A stretch of DNA of 64,000 nt from Emticicia sp040253585 (GCF_040253585.1 NZ_JBELAU010000001.1:1-64000); one strand, 5' to 3'; positions 18,801-26,758 are shown, counted from the first letter of the stretch. Notes: generated from the letters alone by a model not told the origin. Made by a program: numbers and translations.

Positions 18801-19353
18801 TTATACGGTCAAAGGTGAATATCCCGATGGTTGTAAACCTACACGAACAACCACAGTTGTAGTCGATAATTCATTCAAACCTGATTTTGATTATGCCATT
18901 ACCCAAGATTGCGACAAGCCTTATCAACTTATTTTTACCAATAAATCGACCAACGCAAGAAGCTACGTTTGGGATTTGGGTAATCGAGATTCGTTGAGAG
19001 TGGCTGTTCCCGAAAATTATCGTTTTCAGCAAGGCGGAACTTATGCCGTAACTTTGAAAGCCTATAACGCTATCGGTTGCGAACTTTCGACCACAAAAAA
19101 TATTGACATCCCAGAAAACGATGGGAAAGTTCCGAACGTTATTACACCAAATAATGATGGAAAAAATGATAACTTTGCAACAGGATTTAAAAATGCAACG
19201 CTCGACATTTATAATCGTTATGGAAAATTGATTTTTAACTCCAAAAACTACCAAAACGATTGGGGAAATGGCATTGCATCAGGGACTTATTATTTTGTAC
19301 TGACCACTCCAACTGGCAACGAATGTAAAGGCTGGGTGACGGTGGTCGATTAA
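15814..19353 (+). CDS. T9SS type B cargo: SBBP-like repeat, PKD and gliding-motility-associated C-terminal domain protein
   Basis: A 1179-residue secreted protein with a signal peptide (1-18). The N-terminal ~230 residues (KFIRNEGQWD, then YLRDIYPDIDFKLY) resemble the DUF7948 region found ahead of SBBP repeats. Then come beta-propeller-like repeats of the form YSTYLGGNASD, a PKD domain (about 790-870), two Ig-like segments, another PKD-like segment, and a CHU_C/gliding-associated C-terminal domain (VITPNNDGKNDNF and DIYNRYGKLIF, ending in GWVTVVD). This tail is a known type B signal for T9SS export, so the protein is probably cell-surface bound or released. Its ligand is unknown. The thioredoxin-like gene begins 11 bases downstream. 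Confidence 0.92.
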   Translation: MKYLYFIIFAFSSIVSLAAPKPSVKFIRNEGQWDATIRFRADIPGGYLLVKNSGLQYVFYDTQALAAIHAGNLDPKSGRKSIGAIKAHAYEMTFAEANPTPKIEAISPTTATYNYFIGNDPTKWKANVAAFDEIYLRDIYPDIDFKLYSFDQSLKYEYIAKPSANVSKIKMKYEGLEGISIENGQLQYKTSVNVVKEFEPYSFQTRNGKTVDIKSNFRVNNNEVRFEFPENYDASQPLVIDPELVFSTYSGSKSDNWAQTATYDADGNLFAGGSVFGLDFPVTNGAFQVKGSPTTASSAESIAGYGITDIVIMKFSADGSTLLYSTYLGGNASDVPHSLVANSKGELVIFGTTSSNDFPIGRSSYQKTFAGGSLIGIYSSFSAPDQDPNFTGIGFERGTDIFVTVLSVDGKSLVGSTYVGGKANDGFNDTRALNIKNYGDEFRGEVVVDKDDNIYFASITASTDFPLVKQSQGVKGAGFDGVVCKLNRTCSELLWSTYLGGNNFDAAYGIKVTDAGKVYVSGQTFSANLAVKDGAYSKTYGGSGDGFIAKFSADGAIEQLTYVGTTEADVNFFLETDKEENVYVFGLTQGDYPVSRDVYRNAKSGQFVHCFDKNLSKSIFSTVVGTGRGIGKIDIVPTAFLVNDCGNIYLSGWGGKVNASVGRNLNRNSTTTGLPVTSDAFQATTTGSNYYFMILEKGAKSLLYATFFGASAPPTPEGEVGDHLDGGTCRFDKNGIIYHTACSCLPRQGQSVATFPVKNAYQPRHQSTNCNMAAFKFSIDALKADFEIKNESNRVVTEVCSPARINFNNLSVGAKTYEWEFNGNVVSRLKDVVFNFTNPGEYTVKLRIFNKITCRTTDSTVKKILVKGFIAKAGRDTLVCPDSPVQLLAEGGDKFTWSPVTDLSSSTIANPIAKPKATTKYTVLIEKDGCAVSKDVTIKVEDNKIDFQASGGKEICAGQSVTLTALGNATKFTWSGIGMKDTVATQIIVKPSQTSTYTVKGEYPDGCKPTRTTTVVVDNSFKPDFDYAITQDCDKPYQLIFTNKSTNARSYVWDLGNRDSLRVAVPENYRFQQGGTYAVTLKAYNAIGCELSTTKNIDIPENDGKVPNVITPNNDGKNDNFATGFKNATLDIYNRYGKLIFNSKNYQNDWGNGIASGTYYFVLTTPTGNECKGWVTVVD

Positions 19354-19364
19354 ACTTTAATATT

Positions 19365-19958
19365 ATGAAAATCCACAACATTTTATTTTTGAGCTTACTT
19401 CTGGTTACAAATGTTTCATTCGCTCAGACACCTCAACAAAAAATTACGATTTCAACTATAAAATCTGGACAAAACCCACTATTAACCATTGGAGACCAAG
19501 AGTTTAGAGAAAAGTTTAAAAATAAATCATTACCTGAGTTTTCTCTTTCAGATATTAATGGGAAACTGATATCAAGTAAAGACTTATTAGGCAAAAAAAT
19601 ACACATCAATTTTTGGAGTGTTACCTGTAAATATTGTATTCAAGAGTTTCCCGAATTGGATAGTTTAAAAAAGAAATACGGCAATGAATTTATTTACGTT
19701 TCATTTGCTCCCGAAAGCACCGAAAAGGTAAAAGAAGTTATTAAAAAACATCCCCTCAGTTATGTAATAATTGCCGATGCTAAGAAATTCTATGAAGATT
19801 TAGGTATAGATGGTTATCCAAAAAACTTCTTTGTAGAAAGAAATGGTATTATTAAATTTGTGACAGATGGCTCATCATTAAAATGGAATAGTAAAACCAA
19901 AGAATCGGAATCAAATAATTATAAATATTATGATGAGCTTATGTCTCAATTAAATTAG
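19365..19958 (+). CDS. TlpA-like thioredoxin-fold protein
   Basis: A 197-residue exported protein with a signal peptide (about 1-20, cut after FA) and a redoxin/TlpA domain. The active-site pair is C88-K-Y-C91, preceded by NFWSVT, and a cis-Pro motif (DGYPKNFFV) follows. It probably works as a periplasmic thiol-disulphide reductase. The gene is 11 bases after the large T9SS cargo gene and may be co-transcribed with it, which would suit a role in disulphide handling of exported proteins (inference). Confidence 0.9.
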   Translation: MKIHNILFLSLLLVTNVSFAQTPQQKITISTIKSGQNPLLTIGDQEFREKFKNKSLPEFSLSDINGKLISSKDLLGKKIHINFWSVTCKYCIQEFPELDSLKKKYGNEFIYVSFAPESTEKVKEVIKKHPLSYVIIADAKKFYEDLGIDGYPKNFFVERNGIIKFVTDGSSLKWNSKTKESESNNYKYYDELMSQLN

Positions 19959-19989
19959 TTTTAAAATCAACAATTATATACAATCAACA

Positions 19990-20445
19990 ATGAAAAAACT
20001 CATCACACTTTTCGCAATTATTTTCGCAGTAAACATTTCATTCGGCCAAAAATATGATAGTTTTGGCGAAAAAATCAAACCAAGCGGAGCAATTCCAACC
20101 GCAGAATTAGCCAAAAAGGCTGCTGAAAAAGGCACAGTAGATGCCAAAGTAACTGGTGTAGTGGAATCAGTTTGCCAAGTAAAAGGCTGTTGGATGAAAG
20201 TAAAAATGGACGATGGACAAACCATGCGTGTAACCTTTAAAGATTATGGATTCTTTGTACCGAAAGATATTGCAGGAAAAACCATCGTTTTTGAAGGAAA
20301 TGCTAAAACTAAAACTACTTCGGTTGAAGAACTTCGTCACTACGCCGAAGATGCTGGTAAGAGTAAAGACGAAATCGCAAAAATCACTGAACCTAAAACC
20401 GAACTGGCGTTTGAAGCAAATGGTGTTTTAGTGCCTAAGAACTAA
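19990..20445 (+). CDS. DUF4920 family exported protein
   Basis: A 151-residue protein with a signal peptide (1-19, ending SFG). The body has the conserved KVTGVVESVCQVKGCWMKV segment and a KDYGFFVPKD motif typical of DUF4920, an OB-like small domain with two conserved cysteines that might bind a metal. It starts 31 bases after the thioredoxin-like gene, which raises the possibility that its cysteine pair is a partner of that protein (inference). No biochemical function is known to me. Confidence 0.88.
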   Translation: MKKLITLFAIIFAVNISFGQKYDSFGEKIKPSGAIPTAELAKKAAEKGTVDAKVTGVVESVCQVKGCWMKVKMDDGQTMRVTFKDYGFFVPKDIAGKTIVFEGNAKTKTTSVEELRHYAEDAGKSKDEIAKITEPKTELAFEANGVLVPKN

Positions 20446-20473
20446 TTTTCTGAAAAATATAGTTCAAATATTG

Positions 20474-20504
20474 AGGTCTTCCCATGAAAGGAAGACCTTT
20501 TTTA
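20474..20504 (+). terminator. Intrinsic terminator after the DUF4920 gene
   Basis: A 9-bp perfect stem (20474-20482 with 20490-20498), a 7-base loop and a T-run to 20503. Confidence 0.88.
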
Positions 20505-20621
20505 TTGAATGCCTTTAAGAAAAGTCATTTTAGTAATTTTTCGTAGCAAATTTTTTAAAAAACTACTATTTTTAGACACGCATTAAAATGTCTAATTTCT
20601 TCCTAAACTAACAACATCTAA

Positions 20622-21902
20622 ATGAAAAAAACTTACCTATTTGTCCTTTCTCTTGGCTTGTCGGTTTCTACCTTTGCCCAACGCACGCTCATTCATTGCG
20701 GTACTTTGATTGATGGAATAAGTAATTCTCCAAAATCTCAAATGACAATTATTGTTGAGAAAAACCGCATCACTGACGTGCAAAGTGGCTATACAGCAGC
20801 ACAAGCAAGTGATAAAGTGGTTGATATGAAAACAAAAACTGTTACGCCAGGTTGGATTGATATGCACGTTCATATCGAAAGTGAGACCAGTAAAGACCAG
20901 TACATCAAACGCATGAGTTATGGCATGGCAGATATCGCTTTTGAAGCTCAAAAACACGCTAATACCACATTAATGGCTGGTTTTACAACTGTTCGTGACT
21001 TAGGTGGAATAGGAGTAAATATTTCACTGCGAAATGCTATCAATAAAGGCTTGGTGATTGGACCGAGAATTTTTACTTCAGGAAAAACAATTGCTACAAC
21101 TGGTGGACACGGCGACCCGACCAATGGTATTAGTTCTAAATTCACGGTGCCAGATGATGTAACTGATGGAGTTGTGGATAGCCCCGAAGAAGGACGTCAG
21201 GCCGTACGTCAACGTTATAAAGATGGGGCAGATTGTATTAAAATTACAGCAACAGGAGGTGTTTTGAGTGTTGCAAAAAATGGAAAAGGCCCCCAGTTTA
21301 CCGAAAGCGAGATTGAAGCTATTGTTTCAACTGCCAAAGATTACGGATTTATCGTAGCGGCTCACGCACATGGAGCGGAAGGTATGAAACGTGCCATTCG
21401 TTCTGGTGTGACAACTATCGAACATGGAACTCTTATGGACGATGAAGCTATTGAATTATTTAAAAAATATGGCACTTATTATGTACCAACAATAATAGCA
21501 GGAAAATCAACCTTAGATTCGGTGAAAATTCCAGGGTATTATCACCCATTGATCGTACCTAAGATTTTGGAAACAAGCAAACAATCGGCCATTACTTTTG
21601 CAAAAGCTTATAAAGCAGGTGTAAAAGTTGCGTTTGGAACGGATGCGGGAGTTTTTGCTCACGGCTATAATGCCAAAGAATTTATGTATATGGTTGAGGG
21701 GGGAATGCCAATGATGGAGGCAATAAAGTCGGCAACAATCGTAAATGCTGGAATTTTGGGTATGAAAGATGAATTGGGTTCAATCGAAAAAGGTAAACTG
21801 GCTGATATTGTAGCCATTGATGGAGACCCATTACAAGATGCAAAGGCCATGATGAACGTGGTGCTTGTAATGAAAGAGGGTAAAATTTATAAGCAGAAAT
21901 AA
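20622..21902 (+). CDS. Exported metal-dependent amidohydrolase family protein
   Basis: A 426-residue amidohydrolase of the imidazolonepropionase-like/Xaa-Pro dipeptidase subgroup, with a signal peptide (1-19). Metal-site motifs are complete: DMHVH (HxH), Lys in CIKITATGG (the carboxylated ligand in this family), AHAHG, IEHGT and FGTDAG. It hydrolyses cyclic amides or dipeptide bonds in related enzymes; the substrate here is unknown. It sits alone between two terminators, with about 120 bases upstream for its own promoter, though I cannot point to a clear TAnnTTTG box. Confidence 0.93.
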   Translation: MKKTYLFVLSLGLSVSTFAQRTLIHCGTLIDGISNSPKSQMTIIVEKNRITDVQSGYTAAQASDKVVDMKTKTVTPGWIDMHVHIESETSKDQYIKRMSYGMADIAFEAQKHANTTLMAGFTTVRDLGGIGVNISLRNAINKGLVIGPRIFTSGKTIATTGGHGDPTNGISSKFTVPDDVTDGVVDSPEEGRQAVRQRYKDGADCIKITATGGVLSVAKNGKGPQFTESEIEAIVSTAKDYGFIVAAHAHGAEGMKRAIRSGVTTIEHGTLMDDEAIELFKKYGTYYVPTIIAGKSTLDSVKIPGYYHPLIVPKILETSKQSAITFAKAYKAGVKVAFGTDAGVFAHGYNAKEFMYMVEGGMPMMEAIKSATIVNAGILGMKDELGSIEKGKLADIVAIDGDPLQDAKAMMNVVLVMKEGKIYKQK

Positions 21903-21915
21903 TGACAAGTAAAGC

Positions 21916-21951
21916 AAAAAAGGTTTCTTTAGAGTTAAAGAAACCTTTTTT
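21916..21951. terminator. Bidirectional intrinsic terminator
   Basis: A 15-bp perfect stem (21916-21930 with 21937-21951) with a 6-base loop, an A-run on one side and a T-run on the other. It lies between the convergent amidohydrolase and SDR genes. Confidence 0.9.
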
Positions 21952-22024
21952 GTAAATTTATATGAAAGTTTAAATTTGAAAATAAACTAACCAGTAACCA
22001 TTTTTCCAATAACCAATTTCCACT

Positions 22025-22732
22025 TTACTTCGGCATCGTCGGGCGAACCTCAACCTTACTCGGTAAGGTACGAGCAGGCATTTTAATTAAATCCGAAACA
22101 ATTTGTCCAATATCTTCGGGCTGAATTTTCCACGCATCTTTTTCACTTGGTTCGTGATTATTGAAATGCGTAGCCACCGAACCAGGCATAATCGTAGAAA
22201 CTTTGATGCCCTCATTTCTCAAATCAAGCATAATTGCTTGCGTAAAACCAACCAATCCAAATTTACTGGCATTATAGCCACTTGCACTTGCAAAGAAGTT
22301 TGTACCAGCCAAACTTGCTATACTAATAAAGTATCCTTTTGTCGCTTTCAGAGCTTCTAAAGAGGCTTTGATGCTGTAAAAAACACCAGTTAGATTAATA
22401 TCAATCATTTCATGCCATTGCTCAGCAGAAAGTGTTTGAATAGGAGCGAAGTGTCCAACGCCAGCATTCGCAATAAAATAATCGAGTCTTCCCCAAGTAT
22501 TTATAATTTCATTTACAGCATTTTGTTGAGAATCAAAACTTCTAACATCTGATTCAATGCCGATGGCGTAACCTGCTTTTATTTTGTTCAATTCTGCGGC
22601 GGCTTCATCGGCTGCTGCTTTTGAGCGGCTTGTGATGGCTACTTTTATGCCATCTTTTATCAGTACTTCTGCTACACCGTAGCCAATTCCTTTTGATCCT
22701 CCCGTAATGAGTGCTGTTTTTATTTCTGACAT
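22025..22732 (-). CDS. Short-chain dehydrogenase/reductase (SDR)
   Basis: A 235-residue classical SDR oxidoreductase. The Rossmann motif TGGSKGIGYG lies near the N-terminus, the NAG motif is in IANAGVGHF, the catalytic Ser is in ISIASLAG and the YxxxK motif in GYNASKFG. The length is normal for the family. It is cytoplasmic and uses NAD(P). The substrate cannot be told. It is the first minus-strand gene after the terminator and has no obvious partner. Confidence 0.93.
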   Translation of the reverse strand: MSEIKTALITGGSKGIGYGVAEVLIKDGIKVAITSRSKAAADEAAAELNKIKAGYAIGIESDVRSFDSQQNAVNEIINTWGRLDYFIANAGVGHFAPIQTLSAEQWHEMIDINLTGVFYSIKASLEALKATKGYFISIASLAGTNFFASASGYNASKFGLVGFTQAIMLDLRNEGIKVSTIMPGSVATHFNNHEPSEKDAWKIQPEDIGQIVSDLIKMPARTLPSKVEVRPTMPK

Positions 22733-22829
22733 ATTTTTATTTTTAGTCGATGGTCGATAGACAACAAGTCCACAGTAAAAACAACAAAGAGTTTTGCTAA
22801 ATAATTTCTTTTGGAGAATAAAGATTTAT

Positions 22830-23042
22830 CTATTTTTGGCGGAGTGGTTTCAGAAGATATTCCAATCCATTAACTTTAATTTCGTACATCGTAGCCAACA
22901 ACATTCCAAGTTTTCCATCAGGAAAACCTTTGTTTTGATACCAAATTAAGTAATATTCGGGTAAATCACAGATTAATCGACCTTTGTATTTACCAAAAGG
23001 CATTTGTATTTTTACTAAATCTTGAAGTATTTGGGAGTTCAT
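22830..23042 (-). CDS. DUF3820 family protein
   Basis: A 70-residue protein with the conserved core MPFGKYKGRLICDLPEYYL, followed by WYQNKGFPDGKLG, matching DUF3820. Such small proteins are found alone or next to nuclease/helicase-like genes in other bacteria, and their function is not established. It follows the toxin gene with an 11-base gap on the same strand, making it the last gene of a small accessory patch. Confidence 0.85.
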   Translation of the reverse strand: MNSQILQDLVKIQMPFGKYKGRLICDLPEYYLIWYQNKGFPDGKLGMLLATMYEIKVNGLEYLLKPLRQK

Positions 23043-23053
23043 AGGATAATGAT

Positions 23054-23347
23054 TTAATAAGCGAAATCACTCCTATTATCAATAAAAGCAACGATTTCAA
23101 TCTGATTATTATTGATTCTGTAAACCAGCGAGTTATGTTTAGTGATAACGCATTTATGATAGTTTTTAACCACTTTTGAAGGAGGACAAAGTTGGTCGAA
23201 GTATTGCAGATTGTCAATTAGTTTTTTTACTTTTTCATCAAGATTGATAGCAATTTCGGAAGGATAATTGTCCAGTAAATACCTTAAAAGTTCAGCATAA
23301 GTATCTTTTGCCAATGCCGACCAATAAATATCTTTTGCTTGATTCAT
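23054..23347 (-). CDS. RelE/ParE-superfamily toxin
   Basis: A 97-residue protein with ParE-like layout: an N-terminal helical hairpin (IYWSALAKDTYAELLRYL) and a C-terminal strand set (SLVYRINNNQIEIVAFIDNR). ParE members poison gyrase and RelE members cut mRNA on the ribosome; the sequence fits ParE somewhat better. Its ATG overlaps the stop of the upstream gene (ATGA), the standard order of antitoxin then toxin. A complete toxin-antitoxin module is inferred. Confidence 0.85.
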   Translation of the reverse strand: MNQAKDIYWSALAKDTYAELLRYLLDNYPSEIAINLDEKVKKLIDNLQYFDQLCPPSKVVKNYHKCVITKHNSLVYRINNNQIEIVAFIDNRSDFAY

Positions 23348-23592
23348 TTTCGCTTCAACAATTTATCAATCTCAATTCGCACTTCATCATTAGAAAATTT
23401 CAAGCCATTGTCTAATTGTTGCGTACCAATTTCAACCTTATTTTTTTGTTCGGTTGTTAGCGAATGCCACCAATCATCTTTGTTTTTTAGTTCTGTAAAA
23501 TACTCTTTTACACGAAATAGTACTTCTTCGTCATTGGTATTTGTTACCAATGTATGAAGGTCATTTTTTAGTTCAAGTGTATTGAGTTCCAT
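23344..23592 (-). CDS. Probable antitoxin of the RelE/ParE-type module
   Basis: An 82-residue acidic, helical protein starting MELNTLELKNDLH, with its stop overlapping the toxin start by 4 bases. The frame extends to 23643, but the Met at 23592 gives the usual antitoxin length. Bacteroidota have such small proteins with a helical N-terminus paired with RelE/ParE toxins. No clear ribbon-helix-helix or HTH fold can be seen, so how it binds DNA, if it does, is unknown. Confidence 0.78.
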   Translation of the reverse strand: MELNTLELKNDLHTLVTNTNDEEVLFRVKEYFTELKNKDDWWHSLTTEQKNKVEIGTQQLDNGLKFSNDEVRIEIDKLLKRK

Positions 23593-23661
23593 ACAATTAA
23601 TGTTTTCTATTGCTAATTTAGAAATCTTATTATTGAATAACAACTTTATTTTCCAATTATT

Positions 23662-24048
23662 TTAGCAAAGAACCAATGCTTCAAAAAGGCATTCAAGCGT
23701 TTGTAAGGCATCGGTAGAATAACCTGGATGAGTTTTTGAAGTCTGAACAATCGTACTTCGAGTGGCAGTAAGCCAGCGAAAACGTGAAGCAATTGGTAAC
23801 ATGCCTATTGGGCCACCATCTTTTCCGCCGATGCAAATCTTTTCCCAAGTTTGTAGGTATTTTTCTAAATCTTCAAAGTCGAGTTCTGCACCGAAAGCAC
23901 TGAGGCGTTGTTTATTGAGAATATATTTTGCCTGTAAAAAACCTTGTTTTTTGCAATAGAGAATAATGCCAACGTTTAGAAATTCTTCACGCTCAACTTT
24001 TGGCACAACCCTAATTACGGCATACTCATATAGTTGATTTTCTTGCAT
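23662..24048 (-). CDS. DUF3037 family protein
   Basis: A 128-residue protein with the DUF3037 core (YAVIRVVPKVEREEFLNVGIILYC, given here as landmarks YAVIRVVP and EFLNVGIILY) and a C-terminal block (RFRWLTATRSTIVQTSKTHPG). Its start overlaps the end of the HipA-family kinase gene by 23 bases, and the same pairing of DUF3037 with a HipA-like kinase occurs in other bacteria, so the two likely form a functional pair. Its role (substrate, inhibitor or adaptor) is unknown. Confidence 0.88.
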   Translation of the reverse strand: MQENQLYEYAVIRVVPKVEREEFLNVGIILYCKKQGFLQAKYILNKQRLSAFGAELDFEDLEKYLQTWEKICIGGKDGGPIGMLPIASRFRWLTATRSTIVQTSKTHPGYSTDALQTLECLFEALVLC

Positions 24049-24811
24049 TTTCTATCTCTTTTATTACAGAATCTATCATTTTTACTCGTGTTTCGATGAA
24101 CTGAGCATAAACTTGGCGGCGTTCGTCGGGCGAATCAAGCACCGAATAATCGCTCAACCATTCATCAGGAATCAAGTTTACAACATCGCCGATGAGCTTG
24201 GGTGTGAGTGTTGCACAGAATTCTTCAACAACAGCCTCAATCTCAGTCGCTTGTGCCAAAAGAACATGGTCTTTGATGGCCAAAAATGCTCTGTTAGATT
24301 GCTCTTCCCAGTTTTCCCAAGAATGATGAAAATAGAGCGAAGCACCGTGATCAATCAACCATAATTCTTTGTGCCACATCAACATATTTGTATTGCGTGG
24401 TGTGCGGTCAACGTTGGTCAGAATGTAGTCGAGCAATACAATTTTTGAGGCAATTTTGGGTTCAACGGTCTTGACTATTGGGTCGTAAGTAATTGAGCCA
24501 GAAAGATAATGTACGCCTAAATTTAGTCCAACACTCGCTTGCAATAAATCTTGGATTTCTTCGTCAGGTTCGGTTTTACTGAAAGAATCATCGAGCGTAG
24601 CAAAGACAATTTCGGGCATTTTTAAACCTAAAGCACGAGCCAGTTCGCCCCCAATCAATTCGGCAATCAGTGCTTTTACACCTTGTCCTGCCCCACGAAA
24701 TTTGAGTACATATAAAAAACCATCATCAGCCTCAACAATGGCAGGCAACGAACCACCTTCTCGCAAAGGTGTTACGTATCGAGTAATATTTACTGTTCGG
24801 AGGTTTTGCAT
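24026..24811 (-). CDS. HipA-family kinase-like protein
   Basis: A 261-residue stand-alone HipA-like kinase domain. A lysine in the N-terminal lobe (LYVLKFRG) and the catalytic segment (LLDYILTNVDRTPRNTNML) followed by LWLIDHGASLYF give an intact D...N...DxG-type active site. It is shorter than classical HipA toxins (about 430 residues) and has no HipB gene. It overlaps DUF3037, so this is a kinase/DUF3037 unit rather than hipBA. The target is unknown. Confidence 0.88.
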   Translation of the reverse strand: MQNLRTVNITRYVTPLREGGSLPAIVEADDGFLYVLKFRGAGQGVKALIAELIGGELARALGLKMPEIVFATLDDSFSKTEPDEEIQDLLQASVGLNLGVHYLSGSITYDPIVKTVEPKIASKIVLLDYILTNVDRTPRNTNMLMWHKELWLIDHGASLYFHHSWENWEEQSNRAFLAIKDHVLLAQATEIEAVVEEFCATLTPKLIGDVVNLIPDEWLSDYSVLDSPDERRQVYAQFIETRVKMIDSVIKEIENARKSTI

Positions 24812-24823
24812 GGAAATTTTGGG

Positions 24824-25213
24824 TTATCTAACAAAATAAACCCTTTTAATCTTATTATTTTCAATCTGATAAATGGCGACGGCTTCAAAAGGCGTGCTTG
24901 TACCCGTAATGTATTCTTTATCAATAACGGTATTGCCTTGAATGATGCGATTTTTTATCTCACAATGAAGATTGGGTGTTTTTTGGAAGTAAGAATCATA
25001 AGATTTTCGCATTTCATCTTTCCCCTTACTTCGTAAAGTATTCGGAAAGGTATAAATCTCAACATCATCAGCATAAGGTTCTAAAAAAGCCTCAATATCA
25101 CGTGCATTATAGCCATTTAACTGTTTTTGGGCTAAAATTTCGGGAGTAATTTCTTTTGTTTGGGCAAACGTTAGGTTTGTCAATAGAAATAGAAAGAAAA
25201 AAAGTTTTTTCAT
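24824..25213 (-). CDS. Exported SnoaL/NTF2-like protein
   Basis: A 129-residue NTF2-like fold protein (NGYNARDIEAFLEPYADDVEIY is characteristic; landmark NARDIEAFLEPYADDVE). A signal peptide is present (KKLFFFLFLLTNLTFA). The second Met (25213) is preferred over the one at 25219 because the shorter form has the usual MKK start. It begins 15 bases after the stop of the upstream phosphodiesterase-like gene, so it may be the last gene of the ebo transcript. Such proteins act as small-molecule isomerases, hydrolases or binding proteins; no substrate can be named. Confidence 0.82.
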   Translation of the reverse strand: MKKLFFFLFLLTNLTFAQTKEITPEILAQKQLNGYNARDIEAFLEPYADDVEIYTFPNTLRSKGKDEMRKSYDSYFQKTPNLHCEIKNRIIQGNTVIDKEYITGTSTPFEAVAIYQIENNKIKRVYFVR

Positions 25214-25228
25214 GAGCATTATTAGGTT

Positions 25229-26599
25229 TTATTCTTTCCCAAAAATACTATTCCAAATGATATTATAAACATCAGTTGCCAAAATTTCATTAGACGTAGT
25301 CTGATTACTAATCAAAACTGGATAATACTCTTTACCAATATCAAGTGTTCCGTGCGAGCCTTTGATGAGCGTAGCATCGAGCGGAATTACATCCATTCGG
25401 TATCTGAAACCTAAGAGTTTTCGAGCCAGTTTGTAAGCGGCACGTAGTTTGATGAATGGATTTTTAGGATTCATAAACATTTCAACTGGGTCGTAGCCAG
25501 GTTTGTTATGAATATCTACACTACGAGCGAAATCAGGAGCGAGTTTATCATCCAACCAATAATAGTACGTAAACCAGCTATCAGCTTTTGCCATCAAAAC
25601 TAAATCTCCTGCACGTTCGTGGTTGATTTTATGCTCACTTTTCTCGGCTTCGTCCATTATCAAAGCAATTCCTTCTACCTTAGATAAAATAGCCTTTATT
25701 CGCTCTTTTTGAATTAAATCATTGATATAAACATGGGCAATTTGATGGTCGGCGGCGGCAAATGCTTTTGAAGCACCACCATCAAGAAGTTCGTGTCCAT
25801 TTTCAACTCTTACCGAAATCAAACCATTTTCACGCAAAATACGATTAATGTGAATTGGATTACTTACGTTGTTAATTCCGTATTCGGAAAGCAGAATTAC
25901 GTTGGCATTTTTTGCTTCGTAATATTCTACTAATTCTTTTACCAAATCATCAATTTCGTTCAAATCTTTGGCAATTTTATTGAAATCAACGCCAAATTTC
26001 TGTAAACAATAATCTAAATGTGGTAAATAAATGAGTGTAAGTGTTGGGTCATTTTCTCTGTCAACTTCTAAGGCAGCATCGGCAATCCATTTTGAACAGT
26101 CAATGCTGGTATTTGGCCCCCAAAATTTAAACAGAGGAAAAGTACCAAATTTGGCTTGCAGCTTATCTCGCAAATCAGCAGGGTAGGTGTAGCAATCAGG
26201 CTCTTTTTTACCATCAGAATGATATTGCGGGCGAGGCGTTGCAGAAAAATCTGCTGATGAATACATATTATACCACCAAAACATCTTTGATGCTGTAAAA
26301 TTTGGATTTTTACGTTTGGCTGCTTCCCAAATTTTTTCAGCCCGAACGAGTTTATTCGACTGCTTCCAAAATTTCATTTCGTTGGCTTCACGGTCGTACC
26401 AGCCATTACCCACGATACCATGTTCATCTGGATTTTTCCCTGTAACATAACAACTTTGTGAAGTTGTCGTTACAGCAGGAAAAGGTGGTTTGATGTGTGT
26501 CAGCTTATTTTTATTGATGAATTGCTGAATAAATGGCGTATGCTCACCGATAACACTTGAGCTAAGTCCAACTATATCTATGACTACTGTTTTTTTCAT
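25229..26599 (-). CDS. eboF: Alkaline phosphatase-superfamily nucleotide pyrophosphatase/phosphodiesterase (EboF position)
   Basis: A 456-residue type I phosphodiesterase/nucleotide pyrophosphatase domain protein. The nucleophile region is PAVTTTSQSCYVTGKNP with the catalytic Thr, and metal-ligand motifs are LLSEYGI, AADHQIAHVY and KGSHGTLD. No signal peptide is visible. It is the sixth gene of the ebo cluster, 171 bases after eboE, with a REPIN-like element in the gap. The enzyme family is clear. The letter F is assigned from gene order and is less certain. Confidence 0.75.
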   Translation of the reverse strand: MKKTVVIDIVGLSSSVIGEHTPFIQQFINKNKLTHIKPPFPAVTTTSQSCYVTGKNPDEHGIVGNGWYDREANEMKFWKQSNKLVRAEKIWEAAKRKNPNFTASKMFWWYNMYSSADFSATPRPQYHSDGKKEPDCYTYPADLRDKLQAKFGTFPLFKFWGPNTSIDCSKWIADAALEVDRENDPTLTLIYLPHLDYCLQKFGVDFNKIAKDLNEIDDLVKELVEYYEAKNANVILLSEYGINNVSNPIHINRILRENGLISVRVENGHELLDGGASKAFAAADHQIAHVYINDLIQKERIKAILSKVEGIALIMDEAEKSEHKINHERAGDLVLMAKADSWFTYYYWLDDKLAPDFARSVDIHNKPGYDPVEMFMNPKNPFIKLRAAYKLARKLLGFRYRMDVIPLDATLIKGSHGTLDIGKEYYPVLISNQTTSNEILATDVYNIIWNSIFGKE

Positions 26600-26618
26600 T
26601 TTTGAGTATTTCTACATT

Positions 26619-26758
26619 TTCATTGCCGTCTGCTTTAGCTGACGGTTTGAGAGATATAAATCAAAATTGGCTTTAGCCAAAATTGTAGGTAGTTTTGGCT
26701 AAAGCCGATTTGATATTTATTCAATTATTATCCGTCAGCTAAAGCAGACGGCAATGAA
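26619..26758. repeat. REPIN-like palindromic element in the eboE-eboF gap
   Basis: Outer arms 26619-26645 and 26732-26758 are perfect 27-base inverted repeats. Each arm can itself fold (CCGTC/GACGG with a GC TTTA GC tip), and an inner palindrome GGCTTTAGCC occurs twice in inverted orientation (26669-26678 and around 26696-26705). Two hairpin-forming arms facing each other is the layout of REPIN elements mobilised by RAYT-type transposases. No transposase is in the window. Confidence 0.75.

Noticed and set aside
24026..24811. Classical hipBA toxin-antitoxin operon
   Set aside because: The kinase is about 260 residues, short of HipA, and no HipB-like HTH protein is adjacent; it pairs with DUF3037.
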